DNA from: Stercorarius parasiticus
Lineage: Eukaryota; Chordata; Aves; Charadriiformes; Stercorariidae
Length of the DNA stretch: 64,000 nt
Direction of reading: 5' to 3'
Assembly (NCBI GenBank): GCA_013396915.1
Contig: VWZL01001963.1
Location: 145,829-209,828 of the forward strand
This document shows positions 36,380 through 48,769 of this stretch, in pieces (the stretch's first letter is position 1; every line of letters starts with the position of its first letter). Below the pieces are notes generated by a model, which was given only the letters and a program-made list of their open reading frames with translations, was not told the origin of the DNA and made no database searches. Position numbers and translations under genes: made by a program.

Positions 36380-37496
36380 GCTATTACAGCTCCTGGTTAG
36401 CCACCAGCTGCCCACCAAGCTGCTCTATGACTCCTCCTCCTCAGGTGGACTGGGGGAGAAAATATGATGAAAGGCTTGTGGGTCGAGATAAGGACAGAAA
36501 GAGAGCATTCACCAATTCCCATCATGGCCAAAAAGACTCGACTTGCGGAAATGAACTGAATTTATTGCCAGTTAACACCAGAATAGGATAATGAGAAATA
36601 AAAACAAATCTAAACTCACCTTCCCACCATCCCTCCCTTCTTCTAGGGCTCAACTTCACTCCCAATTTCTCTACCTCCTCCCCCTTGAGTGGCACAGGGG
36701 GACAGGGAATAGAGGTTGTGGCCAGTTCATCACTTATTGTCTCTGCCGCTCCTTCCTCCTCACTCTTCCTGTGCTCTAGCATGTGGTCCAACTCATGGGA
36801 GACAGTCCTCCACAAAATTATCCAACATGGGACCTTCCCATGGGCTGCAGTTCTTCACAAACTGTTTCAATGTGGGTCCTTTCCACGGAGTGCAATCCTT
36901 CAGAAATGTACTGCTCCAGCGTGGGTCCCTCATGGAGTCGCAGGTCCCACCAGGAGCCTGCTCAGAATGGTTCCGGTTGGAAGGGACCTTAAAGATCACC
37001 AAGTTCCTATGCTCCTGTGTAGGCTCTCTGTGGAGTCACAGCCTCCTTTAGGGCGCATCCACCTGCTCTGGCATGGGATCCTCCATGGGCTGCAGGTGGA
37101 TATCTGCTCCACCGTGGACCTCCATGGGCTGCAGGGGGACAGCCTGCCTCACCATGGTCTTCAACGTGGACTGCAGAGCAATCACTACTCTGGTGCCTGG
37201 AGCACCTCCTCAGCCTCCTTCACTGATGTTGGTGTCTGCAGAATTGTTTCTCTCACATATTCTCACTCCTCCCTTCCAGCTGCTGTTGTGCAGCTGTTTT
37301 TTCCCCTTCTTAAATACATTATCACAGAGGTGCTACCAGTGGCACTGATGGGCTCAGCCTTGGACAACGGCGGGTCCGTCTTGGAGCCAGATGGAACTGT
37401 CTCTATCGGACATGGAGGAAGCTTCTGGCGTCTTCTCACAGAAGCCACCCCTGTAGCATCCCTGCTACTAAAATCTTGCCATGCAAACCCAATACA
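36380..37496 (-). mobile_element. ERVL-type solo LTR
   Basis: On the minus strand the element opens with TGTATTGGGTTTGC at 37496, the start of a common avian endogenous-retrovirus LTR. It continues through a TATTTAAGAAG promoter-like box near 37315, repeated modules containing 'GCAGCCCATGG' and 'CTGGAGCAG', and an AATAAA signal at 36566-36561. Its last part (36480-36380) resembles the family's end, but the final bases are degraded. The U3, R and U5 order is therefore visible over about 1.1 kb. No gag, pol or env sequence lies beside it, so it is a solo LTR left by recombination. It can carry promoter and polyadenylation signals. The plus-strand 340-codon frame across it (36685-37707) is antisense and not a gene. 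Confidence 0.82.
36964..37009 (-). mobile_element. 46-bp CR1 3' scrap inside the LTR
   Basis: Plus-strand GGTTGGAAGGGACCTTAAAG (36975-36994) is the antisense CR1 3' UTR and is foreign to the surrounding LTR, whose modules resume on both sides. The inserted part is flanked by TGCTC at 36959-36963 and again at 37010-37014, which looks like a short target-site duplication. It is an extremely truncated CR1 that landed after the LTR had inserted. Confidence 0.7.
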
Positions 37497-39589
37497 TTAT
37501 CGATGGTATCTGAGAAAGTCTCTGGTTTCTCTAGGTACCCAGGTGTACCTCAAAGATGCTAGCTGTACTTCTCAGGGATGCTTCTGGCTCACAGTCCCCA
37601 GGCTGGCAGGCATTTTCTGTCAATTTTTTTCAGCAGACATTTTCTTCTGTTCAGTAATTTTTCTTTCTAACCAGGTCACCTTTATGGCTGCTTACATCAA
37701 CTGCTGACATAAAAAGCAAAAGTAAACAAGTAAGGGAACCCCCAGATGTTCCTATACAGCAGTTCTAATAAAAGTATAAAATCTTTAGTTTATGAGAATA
37801 TTTTTTTCTCCTTAAAATGGATCAGAGTAAGAAAGGTTGAAGAGAAAATTTTCTCTGAATTTAAGCATCCTTTAGCTGCATTTGATGTAGTCTCTGAAGA
37901 AACATGTAAGAAGTTGATGACAATGAAAATTAAGTGTCTTTTTCTGAAAATGCTGACCTGTCCATCAAAAAGACATAAAATGACAACACGATTTCTGACC
38001 ATGAGCTCTGAAGTGGGCAACAAGGAATATTGACAGTTCAGGGGCAGTTTAACGTGGTCACTCAACAAAAAAATTTAACTAAATATTATGCGTGGTGGAA
38101 AAGATTTCTTCGCCCTCCTTTTTATTAATCTTAGATTTCTTTTGGCACTTTACTATGTTCAAATCACCAACACTAATTCATCACTATCAAATGTTAACAA
38201 TATTTCTCTTTCTGATTTTGAAAAGTTTTCCTGTGTGCAAAAGACAAGTCATACATTCTGCAAACTACCCAGTCTCCTAGATTATGAAAAATAATCATTC
38301 TGGACAATCTGCTCTTGTTGCCTTTCTTGAAGCCCAATAAGAATGTTAGAAACTGGAGGACCTGAGAGCAATGCTACATCCAAAACTGTGCCCTCAGAGA
38401 TTTAATGGCAGAGAAAGACAGAAAGAGTGAGAGAAAGCTAGTAAAATTTTTTGATTCTTTGAAGTCAAAGAAAGTTTTAACATTCAACTGACTACACCTA
38501 AATCCAGAAATTCAGTTTCTAAAATTTTATATTTGAATACAAACATAAAACCACAACCCTTTATCTGTTTCCCTTGTTGCAGACAGGGAATTGACTGTGT
38601 TCAGAATGGAAACATCTTTTTCTGTTTACTGTATTTCCTCTACGAAGCTATTATTTTTGTGTTCTTTATACCTGAGGTATCTGAACGTGAAAACTGTAGG
38701 CGAAAAATGGGTAACAATTGTAGACAAATAAAGATAAGACAGGAAAACAGAGCAACCACTAAGATGTCAGTTACTGATCGTGACAGTAAAGTAGGATCTG
38801 AATACAGATGACATGGTGACCCACAGTGATGCAAGAGAGGTGACAGGCCAATGTGATATCTAGAGGATACGCTATGCAAGAACATTAGAAGACAGAGCAC
38901 TGACTATCCCACAGTATGTTTCTTCAAGGACATCTGCACTATCCTTTAAGCTTCCTCTAATTAACTAGTTAAATAGACTAATTGTGCACATCTTGTGCTC
39001 TCTAAGACAGATGTGTGCCTCCCTGCAGTTATGTATTTATGTGTAACAAAACGACCTGAAAATATCTTTGTTTCTGTGAAACAATTTAGTTGGTATCTAG
39101 TTACTATCACGAAAGGAGATAAACAGGAGTAATAAATGGAAAGTTCAGGTGAGGTTAAATGACACTGTGATTTTTGTCAAGTAAAACATTATTGGGATTA
39201 TCTGATATCAGGCTCTTGATTCAAAGAAAGATATGTTATACATGAAAGCTTTAGAAGTAGCATCTAACTATAGCTCAGGCACCAAACGGACACATTTAAG
39301 ATGCTGTAAGTCTCCACTCGTTGTTTAAATGAGATAGCTGCCTTCTCTTCGTGATCAAGTTACCAAAACAGATGTGATTTTTTTGTCCCAGAAGTTGCAA
39401 TTTCTTTTCTTAAACTTCCTCTGTCTCTGTAAACTAAAGATTTTGTCCTCTTTGGAGGAGTGCAGTTACATCATTTTCAAATTGACTGATAACCCTTTGT
39501 AACTCCTCAAGTCCGTATGACACCAAAACTTTTTTGACAGAAACCTAGTAGGATTCCCAACGTACGCATTTGCCATCTGGAAAAATCCC
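37497..39589. other. AT-rich unique DNA, no gene seen
   Basis: Short chance frames only (up to 95 codons), several overlapping on opposite strands. No repeat family is recognised. Confidence 0.5.
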
Positions 39590-39686
39590 TGAACAGCTTG
39601 GCCTAATCTCATAGCTCAGCCTTCTTTGAGCAGGAGGTTGGACTAGAAACTTCCTGAGATCCCTTCCAACCTAGATTATATTATAG
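39590..39686 (+). mobile_element. CR1 LINE, degraded 3' end
   Basis: A short, diverged CR1 remnant. It shows the last bases before the 3' UTR (GAGCAGGAGGTTGGACTAGA at 39628-39647), the conserved GAGATCCCTTCCAACCTAGA block at 39656-39675, and a decayed tail octamer. No reading frame remains. Confidence 0.8.
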
Positions 39687-42600
39687 TCACATGGGTTCCC
39701 ATGTCCATGTTCACGCATCTGCTCTAAAGAATTTCAAATAAATTACCTGCAGGAGGAAGAAAATAAGTGTCCACAGATAACAGATTAAGTATTTGCCTGT
39801 ATTATGGAAACTCAGATTCAGATCATGTAACTATTCATGTGGAAGGAGGGTGTGCATAACCATAGCCTTCTTGAAATAAAAGCTCTCTATGTTTACCTGG
39901 GACACACAACACAGAGACCTGTTCTGGGAAAAGGCACTTACCCTATTTTTCCAAGGAATTTTTCCAAGGAACTTTGTATAGTTGGCAGCACCCGTATTCT
40001 ATATAAACAGTCTTTTCTGTGCTTGCAATAGAAGTGACGTCTGCAACACACTCAACAGTGATCAAAAGTTTCCTTTGTGAGCGTAAGCCTCTTCCCAAAC
40101 TGCACCCATAAAGGGAGAAGGCTTTCTGTATATCAAGTGGCAATACCCTTTCTGCTCTGCTGCCACGCCATTGTAGGCCTCCACAGGAAGACCATTTACT
40201 TGTTCTGCAATATTTGCATTGGAGAACAAGGGTATTACTTAGCTAATTTATTTTTAAAGCAAACAATTTCTTTCTATCATCTCCTTTGCAGACATATCTG
40301 CATGAAAAGGAGTCCAACATAATTTCAGAAAAAAACCCTAACACTGTATTAGTTAAAACATTAATTATAGCAGTCAGCCTATAATTTTAGTCCAAGACAA
40401 CTTTTAGATTTTCAAGCAAAGTAAACCCAGAAATTTTAGACAATCGTTCTAAGCTCTGGTAAAAGTAACCATGTGAAGAGTACAAATAGCTTAGTGATCA
40501 AACTGATAAGTCACAAGGTAAAGTTTGGTGGCTAATATTCACATTGAAAGTGGAAGTAACATAGATCATTAAGCTGATCAGACAAAATTATGAGCCAGGA
40601 AATTATTTAATAGAAAAATTGACTTTAATCTCTTCTCTAGTTTCTAAAGCAGTAATCCAGGGACAGACATTGGTTTATGAGTAGTCTATATGTGCTTTCA
40701 CTACTGAACTTTTATCTTTACCATCCAAAGAGGAGGAAGAGGACTTGGCTGTCTATGGTAATGTTTTATTTGGGTCCTGCATGTAGGTGCTGTTGAAAGC
40801 AACGCTTTGCCTATGACAGTCTGTGTGACGGGCCGTGTCAGCGCCCTCTGTGTGTGTGCCTGTGCGTTTGTCTCTGGGACACATGGACAGCTTCGTTACT
40901 GGTTGAACGCGAAGCAGCGGCCACATCTCTCAGTCTGGGCAGAGGCCCCTGGGGCAGGAGGAACCTGGGCTGGAGTGGCTAGAGGAGGTGGCCGCGCTTC
41001 TTATTTCCACTCCATAGCTGGTCCAAAGCACTAAGCAACATAACTAAAAAATGGTGTAACTTCAAAGCGGAGTAATTAAGCTTGTGGTGGTGGTTTGTCA
41101 TCCATATGGAGTGTTGTGATGCTGGTTAAGTGTTATAAATGGAGGAATAAGAAGTTATGAGTTTACATATCCTCTGTCTGACACACTATTTTCCGCACTG
41201 CTTGAGAATATTGACTGCACAGATCTATTTTGCAGTTCTTTTCCACAAGTTTCTGAGAGACATTACTCTTTTCAGATAAAAGGCTCTCTAAAGTAATCTG
41301 TAATACTGGCACTCACACTATAAGGGAAGGTGGTAAGAAACAGTAATTGTGACCATGGAAGAAAGAAAATGGACGTTCTGATATTTTTTTAAACATGCGA
41401 CTGTTTTGTCCTGTATTTTTTTCTTCTTTTGTGGGAGGAAAGAAAACACCCTTCTTGCAATATGTTGTAATGGTGTGTCCAAATCAATTGTAGTGTAACT
41501 GCTTTAGGAAGAGGAAGTTGCAAATTTTCTGCTACTTTTATGTGTGAACGAGATCCAAAAACCCTGGAACACACCATAGATACGTACAATAGAGACATGG
41601 ATTGATCTGATTAACTCACCATAGAAATTTCAGATTTGCAATGGATGATGGTGAATTTTTCTCTTCTTCACTTCTGCTTCATTGTTATACTGTCCTTTAG
41701 GTCAGCAATATGGAAGACATGAATCATCTGATTTATCTCAAAAATAAAGTAATGAGAGAACTGAAAGAAGGCAATGGAGAAATTTAATTGTCTTTGCTTG
41801 AGGGAGAAGTTTGACATTTCTTCCAAGACTTTTGATTAGAGACAATAAAAATACTGTTTTATCCGAGGTGTAAGGGCAGTGTGGGGCTTTGTTTGTATAT
41901 CATGAGACTAGATGAGTGTATTCAGTCCAAAGTGTTTAACATAATATTTTTGTCTGGGTTCTCCACCTGTCCACTGTGTGGAGTTTCTCCAGTTGTCCAT
42001 TAGCAGTCTACTTAGTGGCTATCTTGGGCATAAACAACAGCCAATGCTCAAAGGATTGTGCAGGCTGTAGAATGACTTTTAATAATTTTAAAACTATTTT
42101 GTCTACTAGAAATCTATCTTTTACATTTTCAAGTATTAATGTTTATATTTATCATAACACAAAGAGGACTTGGGTTTTGCTATATCCTTAACTGTGTAAT
42201 TGAAGAGTGAGAAAATAAACCTTAACTATTTGACAGACTTTTCCCTGTAGAGTTTTTTCTTCTAGTGTATTCTGCAACACAGTGCCTATTCTGAGACCAA
42301 ATGCATTAAATACTTTTTTTCTTCTCTGCTCTCAAAAACCAAAACCAAAGAAAATAATTAAAAAATCCCAGATCATTTTGCGTCCCTATGTCACCTGGGC
42401 TCCATCCCAGAAAGCCTGTATGTAATGGACATCAGAATCCTTGAAAATGGTTATTTGCCATCAGTGCTTGACAGTTTGACCTTTCAATTCAAAATTACTT
42501 GTCATTTCTTGCCATACACCCGTGAATGTTACGCTCCACATCATTTCAGTCTCTCATTATGACTAGTGGGTGGTATACCTGTAAACAGCTTTCTGTACTC

Positions 42601-43348
42601 TGGGTTTCCATTAGATTCACTCTGAGGTATAGAATATGGCTAACACATTTCTGAAACAATTATGGAGGTAATGCTTTAAAAAAAAAAAAAAACCAAACTC
42701 TCAGACTTTTTTCCCCTTAGAATCTTAATTTAATTTAAGTTTTGATAGCTCTGATTCTTGTCTCAAAAGAGACCTGTGCCCTCTGCTCCCAAATTTAAAC
42801 ACAAACTTTCTTGGTAGTGATTGAAACTTTAACTGCTATTTGTGAGAAAATTCTTTTCAACAACAAAATTATAAAGAGATGTTAACATTATTTCCCATCA
42901 TGTCCCTATGTTCTGAGGCATTTGGTGTGAAGTCCTTTGTGCTTTCCTGGTGTAAATGCTGCATGTTGAATCAAATGCTTGAATATACATTGAAGCAAGA
43001 AGAGAAATATTAAAATCTGACCACAAGGATTAAGTACCATTTTTGTCCTCCTTTGGAATATATTGTGTAACACAAAAACTAAAGCAGTACCTTCATCCAC
43101 TACAGCAGTACCATATCGGCCAGTGGTTGGTGAATCTAATTATGAAATGTGGTTAAAAGCTTCCACTGAGGAAAGTAACTGGTACATTGAAACTTCTACA
43201 CTGAGAAAGAGCCCTTTAGTGATCCCTTAACTTTGGGCTGTTGAATGAAAGGAGTGTGCTGTTCATGTCAGTCTGTGGGAGGTACCAAATTTCAGTCTTC
43301 CATTTTTCTGCTCCACAATTTAAATTATACCTCAAATGGAAGTAATGC
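39687..43348. other. AT-rich unique DNA, no gene seen
   Basis: No exon is recognised. A 13-base tandem duplication of a TTTTCCAAGGAA-type unit lies near 39947-39971. The stretch 40800-41030 is richer in GC and CpG and contains a 75-codon frame, but shows no repeat or protein motif I know. A 14-base A run lies at 42678-42691. Confidence 0.5.
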
Positions 43349-43490
43349 ATTATTATTATTATTATTATTATTGTTGTTGTTGTTGTTGTTGTTGTTATTA
43401 TTATCACCATCATTACTATTACTATTATTATTATTGGTTTTGTTGTTGCTATTAATCTTATTGTTGTTGTTGTTATTATTATTATTATAT
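43349..43490. repeat. Compound ATT/TTG trinucleotide microsatellite
   Basis: Runs of ATT, then TTG, then interrupted ATT/ACT, then TTG and ATT again over about 140 bases. It creates artificial poly-leucine and poly-asparagine frames that are not genes. Probably length-variable between individuals. Confidence 0.95.
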
Positions 43491-45111
43491 TTCAATTTGA
43501 AATAAAAAATCCACTTATGTCCACAACGTTTTTGTGTCAATTAATTGCTGGGATAAAAAGAATTGTAAAAAACCCACCATCCAAACATGTAGCATAATAT
43601 AATGCAATTTGTTCCAAAACTCTAAGTGAGGCCTAACTGAACAGCACAGGATAGCCAGTGCATCGATCTTTCTAATCTCCATTACATTAGCAGGAAATAT
43701 TCCAGAGTTATCAAGTTTAAGTGTACTTGTAGCTGTACAGACACCATGTGCCATGTTATAAGTGCCTCTGTTAACACATAAACAACATTTGATACTTAAA
43801 GTAATGCTTTTTCAGAGACGTTTGGATTGTGCAGTCTAACCTCATTTACACTGATATATTTGAAAAAATACTCACAGAATATTTGTTTATCCAAGTGACT
43901 TAACTCAGATGCATGGCTATCGCAGCCGTGATATCTGAGCTGACTACCAAAGAAACATGAAGGATAGAGATCAATGTGTTTAATAACGATATCCCTGAAG
44001 GACAAAATGTTCCATGAAATCACAATTTTTCTGATTTTTTTTCTAGTAATTCTAGCAGAAAAGTGCAAATTTGGTATAAGTACTGGAACTCCTTTTAAAA
44101 AACGCATTAAACTTCCTGAGGAAAAACTGATTAATTCAGTTTTCGTTTAAAATTTTATATATTGATAAATACCATAAGTCATTGGGAATTAGACAGTTTT
44201 GGACACATTCCACAATAGACATTTAATCAATGGGGATTTTCTTGAAAGCTGAGTCCTTTCATGGAACCAGTGCTTCAAATCTAATATCATGAGCAGACTT
44301 AAAAGGGGTAGTTCCGTAATAGGTACATATAGTACTTATCTTATTTTCCTGCTGGAAACATCAAAGATGTCCAAGTATTTTACTCAAGCATAAGGGAATG
44401 ATTAGAAAGTGAACTTAAAGGTATTTCAATATCTACTCACAGTTACTTCCCCATGTAATGGCTTTATAGTCATGAGAAAGATAAGAGAATATTTTAACAA
44501 ATATTTTGTCACAATGTGTGGTGCTATAAAATTCTATAACACAGTATATGCCACATGATCATTTCTATCACGCATATCATGAAATACATTAAATGCTCTG
44601 GACTCAAACACCATTTTGTTGCAAAGTCTTTTAAACACCGCTTTTACAATGAGTTCGTTTAGAGTCTTTTTCTTCAGTCAGGATAATTCTTTCTTTATTT
44701 CATTTTCTTTTTCTTTTAAAATCTGATTAGGGATGAAAGGGATAGAAGGCAAGTGGAGAACATTCATTGAGTATAAGTGGTCATGTCTTCAGAGGGGGTC
44801 TGTACTGGGAAAAGGTGTTCACAGGAGAGAGTAAGGAGGATGGTTTCGCTTTCAGGGCAATGTTTCTGAGACATATAGGAGACAAGGATGGGCATCTATG
44901 CTAGGACAGATCCTGACAGAAGAGAACCGTCTATTAATCTGTGTTCTGGTCTCTGCAGTGGTCTAGGACCAAGCACAAAATGGTAAATTAATAAAAAGAA
45001 CTAAAGGTTGCAGTATAAGGACTCCAAGAGTCTACACAGTTACGGCAAGGCTGAGTCTGGATGAAAGTGCAAGCTATTGTCTCTCAATGTATAGAACATG
45101 ATCAAGATCTG
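43491..45111. other. AT-rich unique DNA, no gene seen
   Basis: The minus-strand frame at 43796-44107 (103 codons) has no recognisable motif. No repeat family is recognised. Confidence 0.5.
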
Positions 45112-45326
45112 GATATTAGGAAAAATTTTTACACTGAAAGGGTTATTAAGCATTGGAACAGGCTGCCCAGGGAAGTGGTTGAGACACCATCCCTGGAGGT
45201 ATTTAAGAGACGGGTAGACATAGTGCTTAGAGATATAGTTTAGCTTAGTCATGGGTTTTGTAAGAGTTAGGTTGATGGCTGGATCTGAAAAAGTCCCTTC
45301 CAACCTAGGGAATTCTATGATTCTAT
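45112..45326 (+). mobile_element. CR1 LINE, 3' end of a different subfamily
   Basis: A 5'-truncated CR1 copy. The last 44 or so codons of ORF2 remain open to a stop at 45243, with [19 protein letters not shown] near the start and [17 protein letters not shown] following. The 3' UTR contains TTAGGTTGATGGCTGGA (45268-45284), unlike the copies at 2531 and 3463, which marks a separate CR1 subfamily. It ends in AATTCTATGATTCTAT. Not functional. Confidence 0.92.
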
Positions 45327-46841
45327 CTGCATTGTGCTTTTATCAGGGCATAAAGTATCCACGTTACCCCATTTTGGTGAATCGCTCAGATCCTCATTTC
45401 CACAGGTAATCTAAAGTTGACGTGATATCACTACAGCCTCCAATCAAGCAGTAGAGAATTGAGTTCCTTACACATATGGAGATTGCCTGTTCCCAGTACA
45501 GGTCACGCTGACCCACGCTACTTTGCAAATTCTTTGATGATTTGCAATTAAGAAAATACAGAAAATACAGAAGACCAGAAATATCTAGGTATTTGCAGTG
45601 ATTCAACAGTGATGTGGAAAGTCTTCTGTAACAATAGTTCATATAATATGTTGCCAAGAAAATTATTCATTCATATATGTTGAAAGTGTATTTGTTAGAT
45701 TACATGTACTCAAAATATTACCTTCTTTTTCAGGACCTTCTCTTTGCTGTAGGTTTTGCATATCATTTTGCCTCTGTTCCACTTTGTTTTTTCTTCCTGT
45801 TTTCCCTATGTTCCGAATAACATTGTCTGTCTTTGTCCTCTTTCAGTTTCCATTTTCAGAGCCTTGGCTACATGGGTCACAAACTCAGACACATAATCCT
45901 CCGCTATCTGAGCAAGGTCAAAATTAAGCAACATAAATTTCCTGTGATTAGAATTAGTTTCCTTTGCTTCAGACCAGACCTCCTGAGGGCAACCAAAACT
46001 GTTAAAAAGAATTGCTGCAAAATTAATACTATGAAGAAGGGATTTTTTGGTTTTTTAAATCATCAAAGTCTTTATTTGAAACTCCCCACTGCCTTCTATC
46101 AACCTTTGCATCCTTCTGAATTTAGAGCATCTGTAAAGAATCAGCTATGAACTCTGTTTCTTTAATTCACTGATACCCAGGGGGTTGACTTAGTTTTATT
46201 CATGTTAAATAGTTATTTCCTCTACCCAAAGAAATCAGTGAGATTGATTTCACTCTTGGAGTGGAATTGTGTGCAAGGTATCAGAATGTGATCTCCCTAG
46301 AAGTGCTTAATCCCAAATTGCTTCCCTAAATCGAGAACAACAATTTCAAAGCATTCTCCGATGCCTACCATTTTCCTAACACTGATCTTCTGATCTCTTT
46401 TGACCAAATAACATGCAGGGCTCTAAACAAGCAGATGACTTGGTGGTAAGAGGGCCACTGCTGTGGAGTGCTATATCATCACTGTGTTTGCTGCCTTCTT
46501 TCAGCCCCTGCATTTTATCTTGTTGTTATTTCCCACTGTGTCATATTTTGTCTTTAAACATCATTACACTAATCCTGCTATTTACATGCTGGTACAGTCA
46601 TGTGGAGTCCTGATGAATCCAACAAGACCACATATCTCATGTTTACTATTGGGGATTTTGACTAAAAACTATATAGGACAGCCATGAGGGAGTAATCCTG
46701 GCCCCAGTAATAGTGTGTGTGTTGCGGGGGGAAAGTGATGGGAATTTAACCATTGAATTTCATGGAGCCCAAGTCTTTCTTACTAGGTAAACACATAAGA
46801 TAACATCAGGACAGCATACAGACATGCATATGCACCAATAT
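45327..46841. other. Unique DNA, no gene seen
   Basis: Frames at 45833-46150 (105 codons) and 46413-46687 show no known domain. No repeat family is recognised. Confidence 0.5.
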
Positions 46842-47580
46842 ATGATGGAGGCCACCCAGCTGGAAAGCAGCTTGGCAGGAAAGGACCTGGGGGTCCTGGA
46901 ACATGACCCAGCAATATGCCCTTGCTGCGAATATGATAAATGGTATCCAGGGCTGCATTAGGAGGAGTGTGGCCAGCAAGTCAAAAGAGGTGATCCTTCC
47001 CCTTTATTCAGAGCTGGTGAGGCCATACCTGGAGTGCTGTGTCCAGTGTTGGGGTCCTCAGTACAAGAGAGACATGGACATAGTGGACAGAGTCCAGCAA
47101 AGGGCCACAAAGTGGATTAAGGGTCTGGGGCACATCACATATGAGGAAAGGCTGAGAGAGCTGGGAATGTTCAGCCTGGAGAAGAGAAGGCTCAGGGGGA
47201 TCTTATCAATAAGTATAAACACCCAAAGAGAGGCTCCTTTGATATTCATAGTAAAATACCAAAGGAGCACCTTCAGTATTTTGATGGAGCCAGGCTCTTT
47301 TCAGTGGTGTCCCCATGCCAGGACCAGAGGCAATGAGCAGAAACTGAAACACAGGAGATCCCCTCTGAACAACAGGAAATTCTTTTTTACTGTGAGGGTG
47401 ACTGCGCACTGGCACAGGTTGCTTAGAGAGATTATGGAGTCTCCCTTGTCTGAGATATTTATACGCCATCTAGACACGGTTCTGTGTATCTGCCTCTAGG
47501 CGTCTCTGCTTGAGCAGAACAGTTGGACGGGACAACCTCCAGAAGTCCCTTCCAACCTCAACCATTTTGTGATTCTGTGA
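46842..47580 (+). mobile_element. CR1 LINE, 3' part with long ORF2 remnant
   Basis: The longest CR1 3' part in the window. It starts in ORF2 after the reverse transcriptase catalytic core and keeps a 198-codon open frame (46903-47499). Family landmarks in order are CIRRSVASKSKEVILPLYS, RPYLECCVQCWGPQYKRD, YEERLRELGMFSLEKRRL and a changed C-terminus. A short internal loss near 46897 and an unusual insertion-like segment with a hairpin at 47233-47268 separate it from the expected text. The 3' UTR includes CCAGAAGTCCCTTCCAACC (47540-47558) and ends in ATTTTGTGATTCTGTGA, the ATTCTGTG tail variant typical of another CR1 subfamily. Despite the open frame it lacks the endonuclease and the core of the polymerase. 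Confidence 0.93.
47233..47268. repeat. Hairpin inside the CR1 copy
   Basis: Arms GCTCCTTTGATATT (47233-47246) and AATACCAAAGGAGC (47255-47268) pair over 14 bases with one mismatch (a G-T type), around an 8-base loop. This segment is not part of the CR1 text as I know it. Confidence 0.75.
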
Positions 47581-48769
47581 AGTCTTTGCAGATCCTTGCT
47601 GAGTAGGATAGACTTAGTGACTGGAACTTGTTGAAAAATATGTTCAGAGTGAGTAAGTGGCATACTACAGTGAAACAGGGCTGGCAGCACCAGTTTCTGA
47701 ATAACTACAGGAAGACTGGACATATAAGGATGCTTGTGAGATACACGTCACAAAAATACCAGGAACATTAAGGCTTTAAATCATGCATACCCTGTTTCAT
47801 CCCTGCTTAAAGGAATTGTTCACCATCTTAATGTAAAAGGTTTTACTGCACTGTCATTTGAGCAGTTAGCTGGTATTTCTGAGTTTCTACCACCCTAAAT
47901 TCTACTGGGTGAAATTTGTTTTGATGTTCCCTTATTTACTTAATCAATGAAGGAAGGGAGGAAGGAAGGAAGGGAGGAAGGGAGGAAGCGGGGAAGGAAT
48001 TTAAATCCACAAAGCCATGTTCATTTCACCATAGGAAGAAAAAAATAAAACTAAAAGTAAAAAATTTTTATTAGAAATCTCAATGAAATGGAAATTCCAT
48101 TCTTGAAAATCCCCCTTGTCTTTAATATCTGCAAAATCAATAATAAGTATTCATTTACTCTTTTCTATTAAGGACTTATTTGCAGATCCTTCAGGCTAGA
48201 AGCAGGGGAAACCCATTTGTGGTCTAAAGCAGGTTCTGGATAAGCCACAGGTTCCTTGGGAGGCAGCTTCCCTTCCTCACTGGAAATGCTATGACATAAA
48301 GGGTTTGACTACTGCTTCCCTTAGTCTGAAGGGAAATGTTTGATATATATCACAAAATGTGGAAGTATTTTTAGATCAGAGATCTCCATCATGGCAGCTG
48401 CCAGCACCTTTTGACAAAAAATTGATAAAATTTTGACATTCTGACATCTAGACAGACAGAGAAGCAGCTGCGGTATCCAAACTCAATTTTGAACTGATGT
48501 GACACTTGAGGATAAGGGCATCAACAAAGATTGTGAGTTGATTCATATTCACTGAAACTATGACTGTGCCAAAGATCTGTTAACACGAAGAGGTCTTTTT
48601 TCCCCCCAGTTTCAAAGTACTCTTGTTTTCTTTCCAGATTTTACTAGCTAAAAACAAAAGCTTAGTGCATTATCCTATACTTCTTTAAGCAGCATGACCA
48701 GAATGTTCAGTAGATATGTTTAATGTTAAAGGAAAATATATTCTGCCAGACTGTAAGCCCAAGAGAGAC
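47581..48769. other. Unique DNA, no gene seen
   Basis: No exon is recognised. A GGAA/GGGA repeat lies at 47949-47999. Otherwise nothing is seen. Confidence 0.5.
47949..47999 (+). repeat. GGAA/GGGA purine repeat
   Basis: About twelve interrupted GGAA-type units in tandem. GGAA repeats can bind ETS factors, but there is no sign of a promoter here. Confidence 0.9.

Noticed and set aside
36685..37707. 340-codon plus-strand open frame
   Set aside because: It runs antisense through an ERVL-type LTR, has no protein motif, and owes its length to low stop density in that repeat.
43245..43540. Poly-leucine and poly-asparagine frames
   Set aside because: Both are translations of the trinucleotide microsatellite.
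46903..47499. 198-codon frame as a host gene
   Set aside because: It is the C-terminal part of CR1 ORF2 followed directly by the CR1 3' UTR and tail.
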